A DNA stretch of 64,000 bases from Bipolaris cookei (GCA_002286855.1 NRSV01000002.1:554152-618151); one strand, 5' to 3'. Shown: positions 44,444 to 58,537, numbered from the stretch's first letter. Notes: generated by a model from the sequence alone, not told the origin. Made by a program: numbers and translations.

Positions 44444-44606
44444 GGCTCTTCCAACGTCCAGTTGTATAGATAATGGAAATCAATTACTCCAAACATTTTG
44501 CTCCCCTGATAACTGCATCCTACATCTTTACGAGTTTTGATTCTGCAATGCGTCACATCGTATTTCATTCTCTATAATTTCTCCAGGAAATCAAACATCA
44601 AAAATC

Positions 44607-45214
44607 CTACGCATCAGTCCCCTTATACATATCCCCCAAACTAGTCTCCGTCCTCACCGCATCCTCATGATAATGCGCATTCGCCTTCGTCACACTCGTA
44701 TCCAGCTCCTCAAACCGCCTCAGATCCATGGGCTCCTCCAGCAGTGGAATGACATATGGATCAAACGTCTTCCAGTACGGGTTGTTGAGATGGTATTGCT
44801 GGGACTGTGTTGTAGAACCTCTTATCAGCACACGTCCTCCTAATTCCTTTTACCCCTCCTTTCTCCCATCTATCGCTCCCCAAAGTATAAAAAAACGATA
44901 GCGAGGAGGGCGAGCATAGAGAGAGAGAGAGAGAGAGAAAGCGATGATTGGAAAGATAGACACCATGTGAAAACGCTTGCTTGCTTCCTCGAAAGAGAGG
45001 AAAGAAAGAAGATAGGGAAACTTACACTCTCCTGCGCATACCTCTCCACAATACAAAACTTGCGCGGCTCCTTGGTATCCTGCATGACGAACCAACTCAG
45101 CGTCTCTTTATCCTGGCTGTACACCTGGCTGGCCTCGACGAGCTTGGCGCTGAGCTTGCGGATGCTTTCTGCGTCGTCTTTTGCGACGAGGTGGACGACG
45201 ATTGTGTAGACCAT
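44607..45214 (-). CDS. antibiotic biosynthesis monooxygenase (ABM)-like protein
   Basis: Two exons (45026-45214 and 44607-44804) encode 128 residues. Exon 1 (MVYTIVVHLVAKDDAESIRK, then SWFVMQDTKEPRKFCIVERY) shows the ABM/dimeric alpha-beta barrel pattern: strand, helix LSAKLVEASQVY, strand, and a terminal strand with the ERY motif. Exon 2 contains HLNNPYWKTFDPYVIPLLEE, where the family normally has a second barrel segment. The 221-nt intron is long for this genome and holds a (GA)n tract at 44918-44938; both sites are GT-AG and in phase. Such proteins are small oxygenases or isomerase-like enzymes, and the substrate is unknown. Confidence 0.8.
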
Positions 45215-46173
45215 CTTGTTTTTTGTGAAGCAGATAAAATTCCTTGCTATTTCTAGTTGATGTTTGGATATGGTTGAGCACGTGAGACGGACGCGTAAGT
45301 ATAGCGCGGGTACGTCAATCGGGCTTAACCGTGTATATGTCTTAACTGTGAGAAAATGGAATGGGAAGAAGAGAAGAAAGGGAAAGCTATGCTTGATATC
45401 TTACGGCTTTTTTTCTACACGATTTGCAGCCTAGTGACGTATCGTGTGCATGGGTTTGGCGTCGTTGGAACCCCGCCCCGAGACGGGAAAAAGTGGAGTC
45501 TGTAGAAGAGAGGTGGTGATCTGCGCGTCTTTTGGCCCACCTCACACTCGTCATTCGAAGGATGCTTTCTCGGATCGATCGGAATTGGGGTAGAGGGGAG
45601 AGGAGAGTGGGATTATGGAGAGAAAAGGAGGATAGAGAGGAGTGGTGAGAGATTGGTACGGATGTAGGCGTTGAGTTGAGTGTGGGTGCGTTGCTATCTT
45701 CATACACACATAGAGCTTTCCGCTGCGTTTGGTCATTAGTTGACGAGTAAAGAGATGTATAGCAATAAATGAATATCATCGTCTGGTAAAAGTATCCTAT
45801 CATTATTATTTCGTACAACCACCAACCTACAGTACAGATACATTACAGCAACTAATTTGAAAAAGTTTGATTTCGCTACATGTATTAAAACAGACAGGAC
45901 CAGGAGAAAACATGTGCCTCCCAACACAGCCTCCTCCTGCCTCGTCTATCCCCCCATGAGACTACTTTGCTTCACTCTCATTCTCTCAAACTATTGATAG
46001 TGAGAGTAGAAAATCCTAAAAAAGCTCGCGCACTAACAACGCTAAAGTTACACTATCGCCGTCCCAGTCATTTCTCCCACACCCGAAAGAAAAAGAAGCA
46101 TAAACATCTCATAAAAATGCTATGCTATGCCGTAAGCGTATCGAAAGCACAAAAGAATACGTAAAACGCACAA
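45215..46173. other. intergenic between ABM-like gene and ACC1 3' end, no gene seen
   Basis: Low-complexity G/A and T-rich stretches near 45360-45390 and 45590-45660. No supported coding sequence. Confidence 0.5.
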
Positions 46174-49100
46174 TTACGCCTTGCTCAACATCTTGAGTAC
46201 CTCTTCCTTCTCACTTGTTGGTAGCGTGCTGAGCAAGCTAATGACACCCTTCAAGCCACCCTCGCGGTCCTTGCGCATAAGTTGTGCAATCTCATCCGCA
46301 ATACCGTCGGTCTTGAGTTGTTCAATCTTCTCGCTAACCAACGGCCTGTTCTCCTCGTACCATGTTGCCGCGGCCATGTCATCTTGCTCCCAGTTAGGGA
46401 TGCTGGACAGGTGCTTCAGCATCTCGAAGCCACGAGCACGGGTGGCTGGGTCGGCCAAGGGGCTCTCTTGTGTTGGCGAGGCAGCAGCAGCGAACTTCTT
46501 GAGGATGTACTCCTCGTTAAGACGGCGGCGGAGGCGCCAGTAGAAGAAACGGCGGGCGTTTTGCCAGCGAAGTCCCTTGCGAATGACACCCTTGGCTTGC
46601 ATACGACCAGCGCGGTCGTGAAGATCGGCGAATTGAATGGCAATCTGGCCGTAGATGGGCAGAAGCAGCTTCTCGCGCTCATTCATCTTGGCCTTGATAT
46701 CCTTGAGTTCGGCCTCTGGTGTATCCTTGTCGTTCAACTTGCGCTTAAGCTCACCATAGATGGGATCGTTACGGGCCATGGTGTCGAGCTGGCGCTCCTT
46801 GCGGTACTTGATGCCGATGATACCTTCGGGCTCGAGAACACCACCACGAGAGTCTTCGTCGGCGTACATTTCCATGAATTGAGGGTTGATGGTAGGATCG
46901 ACGACGACCCATGATCCACCACGGAGCTCGCCGAATGGAGGAATGTATACGAAGACAGGCTGCTGATACTTGACGAGGCCATCAACAATGTACGAACCGT
47001 ACTTGAGGACTTCGTTGTACATGTCGCGCTGACCACCAGAGAAACCACGCCAGTTGGCAAGGATCATCAGCGGCAGTTGCTCACCGTTGTTAAAGTCCTT
47101 GATAGCTTGGGCAGTCTTGAATGCAGAGTTAGGGTACCAGACACCACCAGCCTCAGATGTAACTTGCTCGATCGAGTCTGGGTTGGCGGGATCGGCAGGT
47201 GTGACATTCTCAACCGAGCGGGTCTCGACAGCGATGACACCAATGGGGATGCCACCGAGGCGAGCACGACCGACGACAACAGTCTTAGCCCAGCCACCAA
47301 GAGTCTCTTCAAACGAGCCGCGATCAAAGAGACCAGATTGAAAGCCATCTTCATCTTCCTTTCCAGCAATAAGATGCCTGACGTCGTAGGCAGACTTGCC
47401 GGGGGGATAGTAGGTGATGTCACGGTCCCAGGCGTCAGCCGAAGGAGAAATCGGCACAGGGTTACCCTTCTTGTCGGGAACGTAAGACAGCCACTTGACA
47501 ATCTTGGAAACACCCTCGAAATCATCACCGGCGGTCGAGTGTGAAACACCATTTCGGTACATGATCTGCGTGCCACCAAGCTGGAGGTTGGAGGTGTAGA
47601 CCTCACGACCAAGCAGCTTGTTGATAGCCTGAGCACCAGTGAGAATAATTGGCTGGCCCTCGATCTGGATGGCACGTTGACCAAGGCGGACAAGGTAAGC
47701 ACCAATACCTATCAAGTGTTAGTAAGTTGTTGCATAAATCGTAATCGAAATACATACCAACTGAACGGCAAGTGACCAAAGTGATGGTGAAGATGTCTTC
47801 GTAAGCCCTTGATGTCTCACCAGCAATGAGACCAGAGCCACGGAGGGACTCAACACCGAGACCATCCTCAGCACCAATGATGGTAGTGATCTTGTAGCGC
47901 GTCTCACCACCCTCCTCGACCTTCTCACAGATGACATCTTTGCGCTTGCCATCGACAAAGTGCTCGTACTTCTCGGGCGTCAAGTAGAGGTAGTCAAAAC
48001 CAGCCTCGGGCTTTTCGGGGACCTTCCACGCCACGGAGAAGTGAGGAATGAGCTCCTCGGCAAGACCAATTCGTGCACCAGAGTTGGCAGACAGGTAGAT
48101 TCGGGGAATGCCAAGCTTACGCGCGAGCTCAGAGCACTTGTGGAAGAAGTTGTCTTCCGCAGGTCCGAAGGAACCAATCTTGTAGGTGATGTCGTTGGCG
48201 ATGATGATAAAGCGGCGGCCACGAGGGTATTCGGGTGTCTTGGCAGTCACAATCCAGCCGACCATACCAATGTTGTTCTGACCAGGGTCGCGGTTGACCT
48301 CAGCAAGGTTCTCAGTGTCATCAAGCACCAATTCGTAGTACTCGAGGCACTCTCCCTTTGCTGGCTGGGTCTCGCGGAGAGAGGGCTGCTTCTTGATGGC
48401 CTCGATCCAGCTGTTCTCGGTGGCTTGACGGAAGAGCTCTGGGAAGTCGTACACGTACTGAGTACCCATAAGGTGGGCCTTGTACCTCTTGGGTTGAAGG
48501 GCACCCTTGGTGGGGTAAGGAGTAGAGACTGGCTGCAAGTGAAGGGAGCCAATCTTGTTGGTTCCGCCAATGCTGTGGAAGAGCCACTTGCCAGCCTTCT
48601 CAGACTTGCGCTCAGCGTACATCTCCACCTCAATGACGTATCCAGAGGTGTTGGTGATGATCACACGGAGTGGGTAAGGAATGCCAGTCTGAGGGTCAGT
48701 CACAATGATACGGATCTCAGCACCAGTGACACGAAGACGCCAGAGTCGTCGACCGAAACGCTCCAAGAAACCACCAATGGCCTCTTCAACCTCAGTGGGG
48801 TTCAGAGGGAAGACGTGAGAGAAGTTGATGAAAATGTGATTCATGTCAGCTTGCGAGGTGCCAACAATCTCCAAAGCATCCAGAATGTCAGTCATCAACC
48901 TATCCGTCTCAGAGATCATGTACTCAGCGGTAGGAATCTCCTCTCGGAGACGGCCAGATCGGACGACTGCCCTCAAGAAGTAGCGCTTGTCACTCTCGGC
49001 ACCCTTGCCAATAGCCTCATAAATGTGGATATTGCGGTTCTCCGTGAAGACTGGCTTGATGTTAAACTTGGAGAGTCTTCCAAGCTCAAGCTGGAAGGCA

Positions 49101-52100
49101 AGAGCAGGCTCGACGTGACGGATACTGGCATCTTCCTCGTAGTGGGGTCCACGGAAAGTGTAGTAGCCGGGGTATGTTCCGTCCTTGTGACCGCAGATAA
49201 AAGAGATGCGGCGGATACGGCGCGACAGAAGCTCCGTCTTGAAGTCCTCGACGATAGGCAGGATGCGGTCGAGGATCTCCTTGTCGTCGTTGCCCTCAAT
49301 ATCGCGGACAGCAACGTTGAGGACACCAGTGAGCTCATCACTGTGCTTAGGCTCGTTAAAACCAGTAGTAGGAGTGCGCTTCATGGTCAAGCCCTCCCTC
49401 AAGCCAGTACCGGCCTTCTTCTCCTTGCCAAGATTGGGAAAAATATCCAAAGCCTTGCTGATGAGTTCGTCGGCATCATCAAGGAAGTCGACAGGGACGA
49501 CAACACCCTTCCTCGTGGGCTCACCCTCGAAGCGGTTTTGCCATGCGGTCATGTCGCTCAGGGACTGGATGCGAGGCGGGCGCTCAAATCCTGGGGTGCT
49601 TGGTGTGCCAGGTTCTGAAGGCTCTACGGCGAGACCGTACTCCGCCTCACCGACCTTGCGGAGGATGAAGTCCCAAGAAAGGAAGCATTGCTGCTCGCCC
49701 TCATTGTGGTAGTTGATGTTCTGGAGCTGGTACGCACGGTAAGCACGGCGAGTGTACACTTCCAGGGCAGCAAGAGCAACCCAGGGATCAGAGTGGACAA
49801 AGAACTGGGTCAACACGTCAAAGACAGTGTACCTAGAATCGACAACCTCCTTGATGACCTCAAAGTTGGGCTCACGGTGGTCCCATCCGCTTTCGCCATA
49901 GCGAGACTCGACGACGGAAGAGCGCAGGATGTGCTCCATCTGTGCTGTACGCTCCTCAAGCGAGGGCATAGCGCACTGAATGAGGACCTCACGAGCCTTA
50001 AGGGAAACCTTGGCAGTCTGCCTGGACTCGAGCTCAGTAAGCTTCTTGAGGATGTCCTTGAAGTACTTGGACACATTGCCGACACCGGGCTTGTTAGGTC
50101 GGTAGAGGTCAAGGATAGCAATGACGAGGTTGTTCTTAGTGCCAACCCTGGTGTGAGACAAGACAGTTTGAACGACACTGGTGATGTTGTCGCGGTTCTC
50201 GTCACGGAGTTTGAGAATAACTTCCTCGTCACGCGATGTGCGAGACGAGAAGAGCGACTCAGTAGTCCAGTACATCTCCAACAGCTTGATCATAACATTG
50301 TACTCATGTGCCTTGAGACCCTCAGAGTAGCGGTCAATAACATCAGCCAGAGGCGCCAAAGAAGCCTTGAGAAGCGCAACGTCGCCCTTGGCTACGTTCT
50401 CTTCTACGAACTTTTGGAACGCCTTGTTGAGCGCCTTACTAGGGAACTCAAGGTTACGGCTGTGCGCCTTGTCGACAATCTGAGAGAAGGTAGCATCGAG
50501 CTTCTGTGGCATACGGGCGTGAAGAGCAGACGCCTGGGCGCTCCACTCTCCATAGGGCAGCTCGGGATCCCTAAGGACATCGACAAGCTCCTTGAGTGTG
50601 CTCTGCATGATGACCTGGTTATCGAAACCCTGGAAGATGTTCTCAAGGATGTAGTACAGGTAGTTGAATCGCTGCGGGGGCTTGGCTCCGGGTACTTGAG
50701 GTGCACCAAGGTCGGGGAGTTGGCCTGTGAAGTTCTGGGCAGTCTTGACCCTGGATGGGTCATCAAGAGCCAGGACAGCGAGAATGTCACCAGCCTCGAG
50801 AGTAGCTCCTGGCTGCTTAATCAGATTGACCATGCCGGCCTCCTGTGCGATCAAAGGCATGTACATCTTCATGACCTCAACCTCGGCAAAGGGTTGGCCC
50901 TTGTCAACGTGCTCGCCGTTCTCAACGAGGAACCTGACGAGCTTACCAGGCGACGGTGTTCGCAGTTGAGTGGGGTCGTTCTCTTGCTCGAGAAGACAAG
51001 TCTTGCCGTCAACCGAGAGACGGGTGGCGCCAACTTCTTCCTTCCAGTAGACGTTGTGCGACTTTCCGCTGAGCAGGATCAAGAGACCGCCATCAGCAAG
51101 TGCCCTGATACCGACCGAGCACTTTGTTCCATTAATGAACAGAGTGAAGCTGTCAATGGTCGATTTGGTAGCGGTAAACTTGTATCGGTTGCCCTCATAG
51201 ATGAAGTCGATAGGGAAGACCGTCTTAAGCACGTCCTTTGATGGAACCTGACCCTTTTGCAGACTGGCAGTGTATTCACTGATGCATGCTTCGCTCGCAA
51301 CGTGAGCCTTGGTAACAGCACCGCAAATGACAGCAATCATGGTGTCCGGTCGCTCAGCAGTCAGCTTCTTGGAGATGAGCTCGTCGAGCCAGCCAGTTGT
51401 GATGGTGTTCTCCTCGAAAGCAGGTGTCTCGAGCAACTTGATGAGGTACTCAACAGTTGTTCGGAAATCACCACGAATGCTCAACTCCTTGAGCGCAACA
51501 ACCATGTGCTTTCGCGACGCTTGTCGGTTCTCGCCGTAAGCAAAGATGTGACCAAACTGGGAGTCAGAGAAGCTGTGAATACCACCAGCAGAGCTAACAG
51601 AGAAGTAACCCCAGACATTGGAGCTACTCCTGAAGTTGAGGTCGTGGATGGTACCACCAGATGGCTTGAAGCCCTCATCGGGATCTTCGGAAGTGATACG
51701 GCAGGCCGTGCAGTGTCCCTTGGGAGTAGGTCGTCGCTGGCTCTTAGCACTGCCTTCGGTGGAGAAGTCAAAGTCGATGACAGAGCTGGAGTGGGGATCG
51801 GCGCCGTACAGGAGACGAATGTCACGGATACGGTGCAATGGGAGACCCATGGCAATCTGGAGCTGGGCGGCTGGGAGGTTCACGCCCGTTACCATTTCTG
51901 TGGTAGGGTGCTCGACCTGAAGACGGGGGTTCAACTCCAAGAAGTAGAACTTGTCGTCAGCGTGCGAATAGAGGTACTCGACGGTACCAGCAGAGACGTA
52001 TCCGACAAGTCGTCCGAGCGAGACGGCAGCCTTCTCCATTTCCTGGAAGGTCTTTGAGCCAGCAACTGTTACCGGTGCCTCCTCAATGATCTTCTGGTGT

Positions 52101-53278
52101 CGTCGCTGTACCGAACAGTCACGTCCGAACAGCGAAATGTTGTTGCCATACTGGTCAGCCAGCAGCTGGACTTCCAAGTGACGTGCGCTGCCTGCCAACT
52201 TCATAATGAAGATGGGCGATCCAGGGATCTCAGAGGCAGCCGCCTTGTAAAGCTGCTCAAAGTCTTCCTCGCGCTCGACCTTTCGGATACCCTTGCCACC
52301 ACCACCTTCTGAAGCCTTGACCATGACGGGGAAGCCAATCATTTTGGCCTTCTCGAGACCCTCTTCCCACGACTTGGTGCAACCCTTTTGGTAGACATCG
52401 TCCTCGACTGTGACGATGCCGTTGCTGTCAACCTTGACCTCATCGACACCGGTTCCTGACCATGGAATGCATGGCACACCAGCGTGTTGTGCGACAATTG
52501 TGGAGGAGATCTTGTCACCAAGCGAGCGCATGGCGGATCCGGGAGGACCAATGAAGATGATCTTCTTGGGCGAAGCGGCAAGCGATTCGGGGAGTTTGGG
52601 GTTTTCAGAGGCGTGTCCCCTAGAGGCACAATGTCAGCCAATTTGCCCTCCCAATTGATGTAGAGAATACGCACCATCCTGCCCACACGGCGTGGACGTT
52701 CATTCGCTCGGCCACATCGACAATGAGTTCAACATTAGCGTAGTTGTTATTGTTGGTACCGCCGGGTACCTGCATGCATCTGTTAGTCGCTCCTCCATTT
52801 GTTTTGCCGCTCCTAGGCTTTGCAAGTGGTAACGTACCTCGACGTATTGATCCGCCATGCGGATGTACTCTGCATTGGCCTGGAGATCATCAGGCGTGGC
52901 CATGACGGTGAATTGAATCGCCCGCTCATCGCCAAAAGTCTCGTATGCCCATTTCCGCACCGAGCGGATCTCTTTGACGGCGGCGATACCGTTGTTCGCA
53001 ATGAGAACCTGCGGAGAAAGCCCGAGTCAGTGCGTCCGAACCCTAACCAACATTTCTTTGCCGGGAAGGAATTCTCTTACATTTGTAATGACTGTGTGTC
53101 CATCGTGCGCTGCCACAAAGTCCTTGACCTTGCCGGGAGAGGCTACGCTGAGGTTGTTGCCGCCGATAAAGTGCGGAGCAAGATCGAACTTGGCTGAGTA
53201 AGAGCTCGGGGTGCCATTGGCATCCCCATTGACTCCGTTCTGAGCAGCTCCGGCCATATTGTTTGCTGGTAATCCCAT
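46174..53278 (-). CDS. ACC1: cytosolic acetyl-CoA carboxylase
   Basis: Five exons on the minus strand (53081-53278, 52838-53008, 52675-52769, 47758-52619, 46174-47708) encode 2286 residues, the normal fungal length. It makes malonyl-CoA from acetyl-CoA, bicarbonate and ATP, the committed step of fatty-acid synthesis. Domains in order: biotin carboxylase ([20 protein letters not shown] from about residue 67; ATP-grasp loop [11 protein letters not shown] near 258; [20 protein letters not shown]); biotin carrier with [10 protein letters not shown], biotinyl-Lys near 739; a long central domain; and carboxyltransferase in the last third ([72 protein letters not shown]). All introns are 49-72 nt, GT-AG. 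The long antisense frames inside it are compositional shadows. Confidence 0.98.
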
Positions 53279-55816
53279 GCAACTAGGGAATTAGTTGAAT
53301 GTGGCGGGAGTTGGGAAGGGAAAGTTTGGTCGGGACTCAGGTCGGCGAGTGATCGGGTAATTTTCCACTGAGTAATGGGCAAAGCTGGAGCTCGGCCTTT
53401 AGTGTCGTAGATCTACAAATGAGACCCAACGTCGGTTGGTCTGCAGAAAAATCGGATGCACACCCTCTTGTTTGGAGAAGTGTGCAGTTGCTGTTCTAAC
53501 GATTCTGCTGGTGGGAGGATCCGAGCAGAGTGTTAGTAGATTACAGCTGGAGTATTGGAGGGGAAGGCTGCTCAAAAGCAATCTTCCGATACTAAAGCGT
53601 CCGAAGGTGTATGTTGCGGGCGCCGGGAGGAGAGCACCTGCAAACAACGATTGGACAATGAGAGAGAGGGAGAGAGTGCTATAGGCAAGATACAACACTG
53701 TAGTATGTATATATATGTGGGCGTGTGTATGTAGTGAGGTGAGTGAAACTTGAGAGAGAGGGAGGAAGGAGGAAGCAAAGTGAGGAAGAGGGAAACAGCA
53801 GTCGCAAAGTAGCCGGGCGAGGACTTGTGTAGGTATTAATTTTTAAGGAGGGTCGCGGAACACCCCAATGCACTTCCCGAAGAGCTGTTGAGCTTGAGCC
53901 GAAGCTGCACATTACCCAGCGATGCCAAACCTGGGATGGCCCTGGACCACGTACCCCATGCCGCCCCTGGCCATGTCTCGATCGCTCATAAGCCACCGTA
54001 CATGGTGGTGTCGGAACTCGGTCGGAACTCCTTGGTGTAAGCTATCGCGACTCCGCTCGGGAAAAAAAAACTCCATAACTTTTGACGCTGCAAAATGTCC
54101 ACTAGAAGCTTCCATTGTGCAATTCCATGTCCGCAGAGTGGCCCAAGGCCCGAGAGAACCAAGCGTAGTACAAGAGGGTGGGCATTGGCCGCCATGGCGG
54201 TGCCAGCAATCGGCGTGTTGGGAGAGCCAGTTCCGAATTAGTTTGTTCTTGCGAGGGAGAGGCCACCCGATCGCGAACTCAACTGCGCGTCCACCCCATT
54301 CACTATCTCTCAGCAAAAACAACATTATTATCTAGGCGCATCGCAATGCCTCCCGTCCCGCTCCATTAGCCCCTACTCCCAACCTGTCCCTGAGTTGCGG
54401 CCAAATTGTAGTCGTGATGCCTCAATGCCCCTTTGCCGTCTCCCTTACCCCTCCCGCTCAACAAAGTTGCTGCCCATGTTGCCCCCCTCTCCACCGATTC
54501 CTCCGATCGCCCTCTTTTCTGTTCACCGCCAGCAGCATGCATTCCCCACTATGCCGCAAACTTTTTGCCAACACTCAATTGCAGTCAGACATATACGTAG
54601 AAACTAAGACAAGCAATAAACTCGCCCGTCGTCTTATGACCGCAGCTGTCTGTCACTTTGGTCGTTCAATGATGATGCTCGGGTCTCCTCCTCCGGTATG
54701 TCTCTTCCATCGGACTCCGTCGCAAGCCACCCAATCAGCGGCCCTGAAGCCCCAACCACTCTCGGATCATATCAAGACACACACCCCTCAGAGCATATCC
54801 AGGACGCTCAAACTAAGCAGATGAATGACGCCTCTTCTGAATAAAAGGATCACACTGTAGTACAAAGACCAAAACGGTGGAAAAAGGCTCAGGTACTTAT
54901 TCCCGAATGCTTCTTCCCGTGATGCGGCCGTACATGCGGAATCTTGGCGTGGGTGCCCCAATCGCCGCTAGGCACATATCTCGTGCCTTGTGCGTAGTGG
55001 GTATGTGTGCACAAAAAAACGTATTTGCTTATGGAGCGGACCGGCACAAAAAAGTGTCCGGGAGCATTTCTTCTTTGCAGCAAAACACAGCAGTGCGTCA
55101 ACATTACAGAGAAAGCTGCAAGTAAGAGCCTCTTTGCCCACCGCACCCCCACTGCTAGGCTAAAAGATACGAGCTAGGGGATTCCGACGTGCATTCCGAA
55201 GATCCAGGGTCCTGCTTGCGTGCGTGCGTTTTGCTGCGTGAGCGGCCAGTCCCGCACGTTTGACATCAGAATCGTACGATTTTCCTCCCGCTCGAACACC
55301 ACGCCGGTGCACTCTACCCCAGATTTGCGACCTGCCTGCACCCCAAACAAGCACTTGAGCCGCTTTACCGCGATGAGGCACGTGGGGGAGGCGCACAGGG
55401 AATAGCCAAATTTGACTGTACAGCTTCTCTCTCCTCTTCTCCACGCACCAGGCACCAGGAAAACAAGGAGGGGGAAACATCCGAGCGAGGGTATATTGGT
55501 TTCGACAAAGGAAAATTTGGTATAAGCAATATGTAAATGCCCCAAAGGGCCTGGCTGTCGACACCGTCTGCAATGCTCCCTTAAGTTCGACCATGCTGTC
55601 CAAAATGCAAAGAACCACGTCCTTTGGGAGGAGGCTCCAGTCTGAACCGAATCGGTGCAAGCTAATACGGTACCTGCATCCCCCTTCCCGTGTCAAACTC
55701 CAGAAACGCTAGAGGTATAGTGCCGCAAAATCATATACCGACAAAAAAGCCCAAACGCGCATGCACAAAGTCCCTACAGCCCCTTGTTTTGCTGGAAACG
55801 CCCGACCCGTGCCCCC
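53279..55816. other. ACC1 upstream region and nudE 3' flank, no gene seen
   Basis: About 2.5 kb. A purine/TATATA-rich stretch sits at 53700-53770. Open frames on both strands are short and overlapping and resemble no family I know. Probably the ACC1 promoter and the nudE 3' UTR. Confidence 0.5.
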
Positions 55817-57650
55817 CTAATAAGACTCTTCCTCAGTCTGCGTCGACATCCTCCGCAGTCGTAAGGGGAATCCCGTTTCTCCCCCATCTTGGCCTGCACT
55901 CGCTCGTCGTCCTGCGCTCGCGCGCCTTGGAATTCCAGTTGGTGTAGGGATCCCCGACTTGTCCAGCGTGGACCGTCGACCCATTGGCGTCGTCACCCCA
56001 CTTCCATCACTGTTGGTGCTTGCGTCATCCCGTACAGACGACGAGAGCGACTGCGAGTAACTGTGGCCATTGGAATGGCCGCTCATTGAACTTCGTGGTC
56101 TCGGTACTCGTGATTCAATTCCGCTAATCGATGACGACTGGTAGTGGCCGAGTGCGGTACGGTTGCTGCTCCTGCTTGCTGGTCGTGGTATCGCTGCAGC
56201 CGGTGGCGAGAACGAGTTTCGGCTGTCGGGTTGGGTGCTCGGAGGCTCCTTCGAAGAGTTGGAGGCACCGAATGAGAGGCGGCTGACACCAGACTCGTAG
56301 GCGCTGGGGACTGACGACGCCACTGACGCTTGCGAGCTGCGCTTGCGACCACTCCTCAACGTAACTGAGCTGGGTACGTGTCCTGAGCTGCTGCTGCCTC
56401 GTGGGCTCGCTCGGGGTGGCGTACTCGTTGGCGCAGGAAGCTTGGATCGTGCTGTTTGAACTCGTTCTTCGAGCTTCTGCATCTTACCTATCAGCCCCCG
56501 AATCTGATAGAGCGAGCCTGACCTGGGAAAACCCGCTGACGTGGAAGCGCCAAAACTTGGTCTGGTCTCCCGCGACCCTGTCACAGTCGGCCGTAAGGAG
56601 GGCGTGGCCCGCCCACTGGCAGCTGAACTTGGTGGCCGTGACGATCCCGACATACTAGGCCCTCGGGAATGTCGTGGCGCCCGTGAGTACATACCAGCAC
56701 GAGGTGTAGTTCCAGGGTCCAGCGGTGTAACAGAGTTCTTCCGTCTGGACATGGGCGTCGAAGGGATGAGTTTGGTGGTAATGGGTGCGTCTGAGAGCGG
56801 CGGAGATGGTGGGGTCGTGTCCGGGTGGAGGGCATCTGCTATCGAGTGCGGCGGGGTCGAGCCGGCTATGGGCGAGGAAAGGGTAGTTGCAGACGTCGAC
56901 GCCTCTGAAATTGGCGAGCGTGGTCGCAAAACGTCCCCAGCCAGGTGACTAGATACCTTGCGTTGGTGGTGGTGTTCGATGGTTTCTTCTGCTATGCGCA
57001 GTTTTTCTTGTACGATTTCCGTCTCGATGCGCAGGTCGGTCAGTTCATCACGTAGTCGCTGTGTTTCTATACGTAGTTGCTCTCGCTCCTGTTCTCCAAT
57101 CTTGATTTCTTCTTCAAGCATGACGCCTCGCTCAATAGCCACATTATACTTGGATTCGACATCTTCAAGCGATGACGTTTGGTTGCGTGCCTGGCGTTCG
57201 AAATCGTCGCTCTGCACCTCAATGTCTCGGAGTCGCATTTGCAGTGCGCGTTGGCCCTCGCGCAAAGCGGTAATCTCCTTTTGCAGAGTGTTTTGCGCAT
57301 TGTTTGCTTCGGCTTTGCTTTGCTTGTACTTTGTCTATAGTGGTGTTAGCAATTGGACCCAAATGAGGGAAATGCGCCTTGGTATGTCCCCCCGAACCAC
57401 ATACCTTCCACTCCTCGACCTCAAAAACCAGTTTCTCTGCCTTTTCTTGCAGTTTCCTCTCGCGCTTTTCGCTCTCTTCGATGTCGCGTTCTAGTTCAGC
57501 CTCCAGTTCCTTGCTGGAAGTCTGAAACTCCTGTAGCTCATTTTCCAGCGTCTCGTATTGCGTCTTATAGTAGGTTAATTCCTCTTCCACGCTCTTCCAC
57601 GCTCTTCTCTGCGCGGCCGGAGAGGAGAAGGGCTTATCGACGACTCCCAT
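55817..57650 (-). CDS. nudE: nuclear distribution protein NudE
   Basis: Two exons (57405-57650 and 55817-57334) encode 587 residues, matching Aspergillus NUDE in length. The N-terminal third is an unbroken coiled coil: [39 protein letters not shown], then [20 protein letters not shown], ending near [20 protein letters not shown] (about residue 200). This region binds LIS1/NUDF. The rest is a Ser/Thr/Pro/Arg-rich disordered tail ([40 protein letters not shown]), with many possible proline-directed phosphosites. NudE links LIS1 to dynein for nuclear migration and hyphal growth. The 70-nt intron is GT-AG and in phase. Confidence 0.93.
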
Positions 57651-58537
57651 GGTGGCTGCTGGGACGTGGCGGTGGACCACAACCCAGGCTCAGGGGAATG
57701 TGTTAGGCGGGGGGTGATGGCGATACGGCGAGATATAGATAAGTGAGTGCTGGTGTGTGCATCCACGGGCGCTCACGGCATAGAGGAGGCCTACAGCTTT
57801 AGGTATGCGCGAGTGTTGTTTGTGTCTTTGTTGCCGGAAATGGAGGATGCCGCTTTTGTCGAGCACGGTGTGATGTTGCCGGTCATGCGCCGCAGTCTGT
57901 TGAGGCGGGCTGCGTGGCGCTTGACGTTGGCTATGCGGACGTTGTAATTTTTGACCTGTGCCTGTGTATGGTTAGTCGTTAGTAGGCCGCTGGACGGCGG
58001 CGTGCAGTGTTGTGCGTCTCCAGCGGTGGGTTGTTGATGGATGCGCTGCGGGCGCGGAGCCCGATGGTTAGCGCACTGGCCTCCCCAGGGCAACCGCGGG
58101 CAGGAACGACCAGCCACCTACTGGGTATGACACATGCAGCCTACCGCGGCCACACATCCCCACATCGACAACGCATCAAGCGACAACACAGTGGCCAGAC
58201 TCCGTCATCATAGCCAGGCAGACTATAACCGTTGAGATGCTCGACATGACTTCCTTGTATCAAGGGGTGGCTGGGGCTTGCTTCACGCAAAAAGCAAGAT
58301 ATTCTCGTCAAAATCCAAATCGCGCATAGCGGCGAGATGCCCACGGTTTCAAGTTGCGCATGACTTAATTAATCCTCCCATCCGCATTGCTATTACAAGA
58401 TTACTAAGTACAAAACCTTCTACTCGACGCAACTTTAGGGAACTCCCCCTCCTACAAAGTCCGACCGTGGATGCTAAGATAAAAATAAAACACTCCGGGT
58501 GTGTATACGGGCTCGTGACCGCCACTCGCTTCATGAC
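57651..58537. other. intergenic between nudE and the carrier gene, no gene seen
   Basis: Region upstream of nudE and downstream of the carrier gene (both on the minus strand). No coding sequence is supported. A tRNA-like stretch near 58055 was examined and rejected. Confidence 0.5.

Noticed and set aside
47960..49618. 552-codon frame antisense to ACC1
   Set aside because: It is the reverse shadow of a codon-biased highly expressed gene. No family features, and ACC1 fully explains the stretch.
49688..51241. 517-codon frame antisense to ACC1
   Set aside because: Same reason: composition shadow of ACC1 on the other strand.
54395..54824. Plus-strand frames of 70-136 codons in the ACC1 promoter
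   Set aside because: Ser/Pro/Leu-rich, no domain, and different frames overlap across the same bases.
58045..58120. tRNA-like GATGGTTAGCGCACTGG
   Set aside because: It resembles a D-arm, but no matching T-arm or acceptor stem follows.
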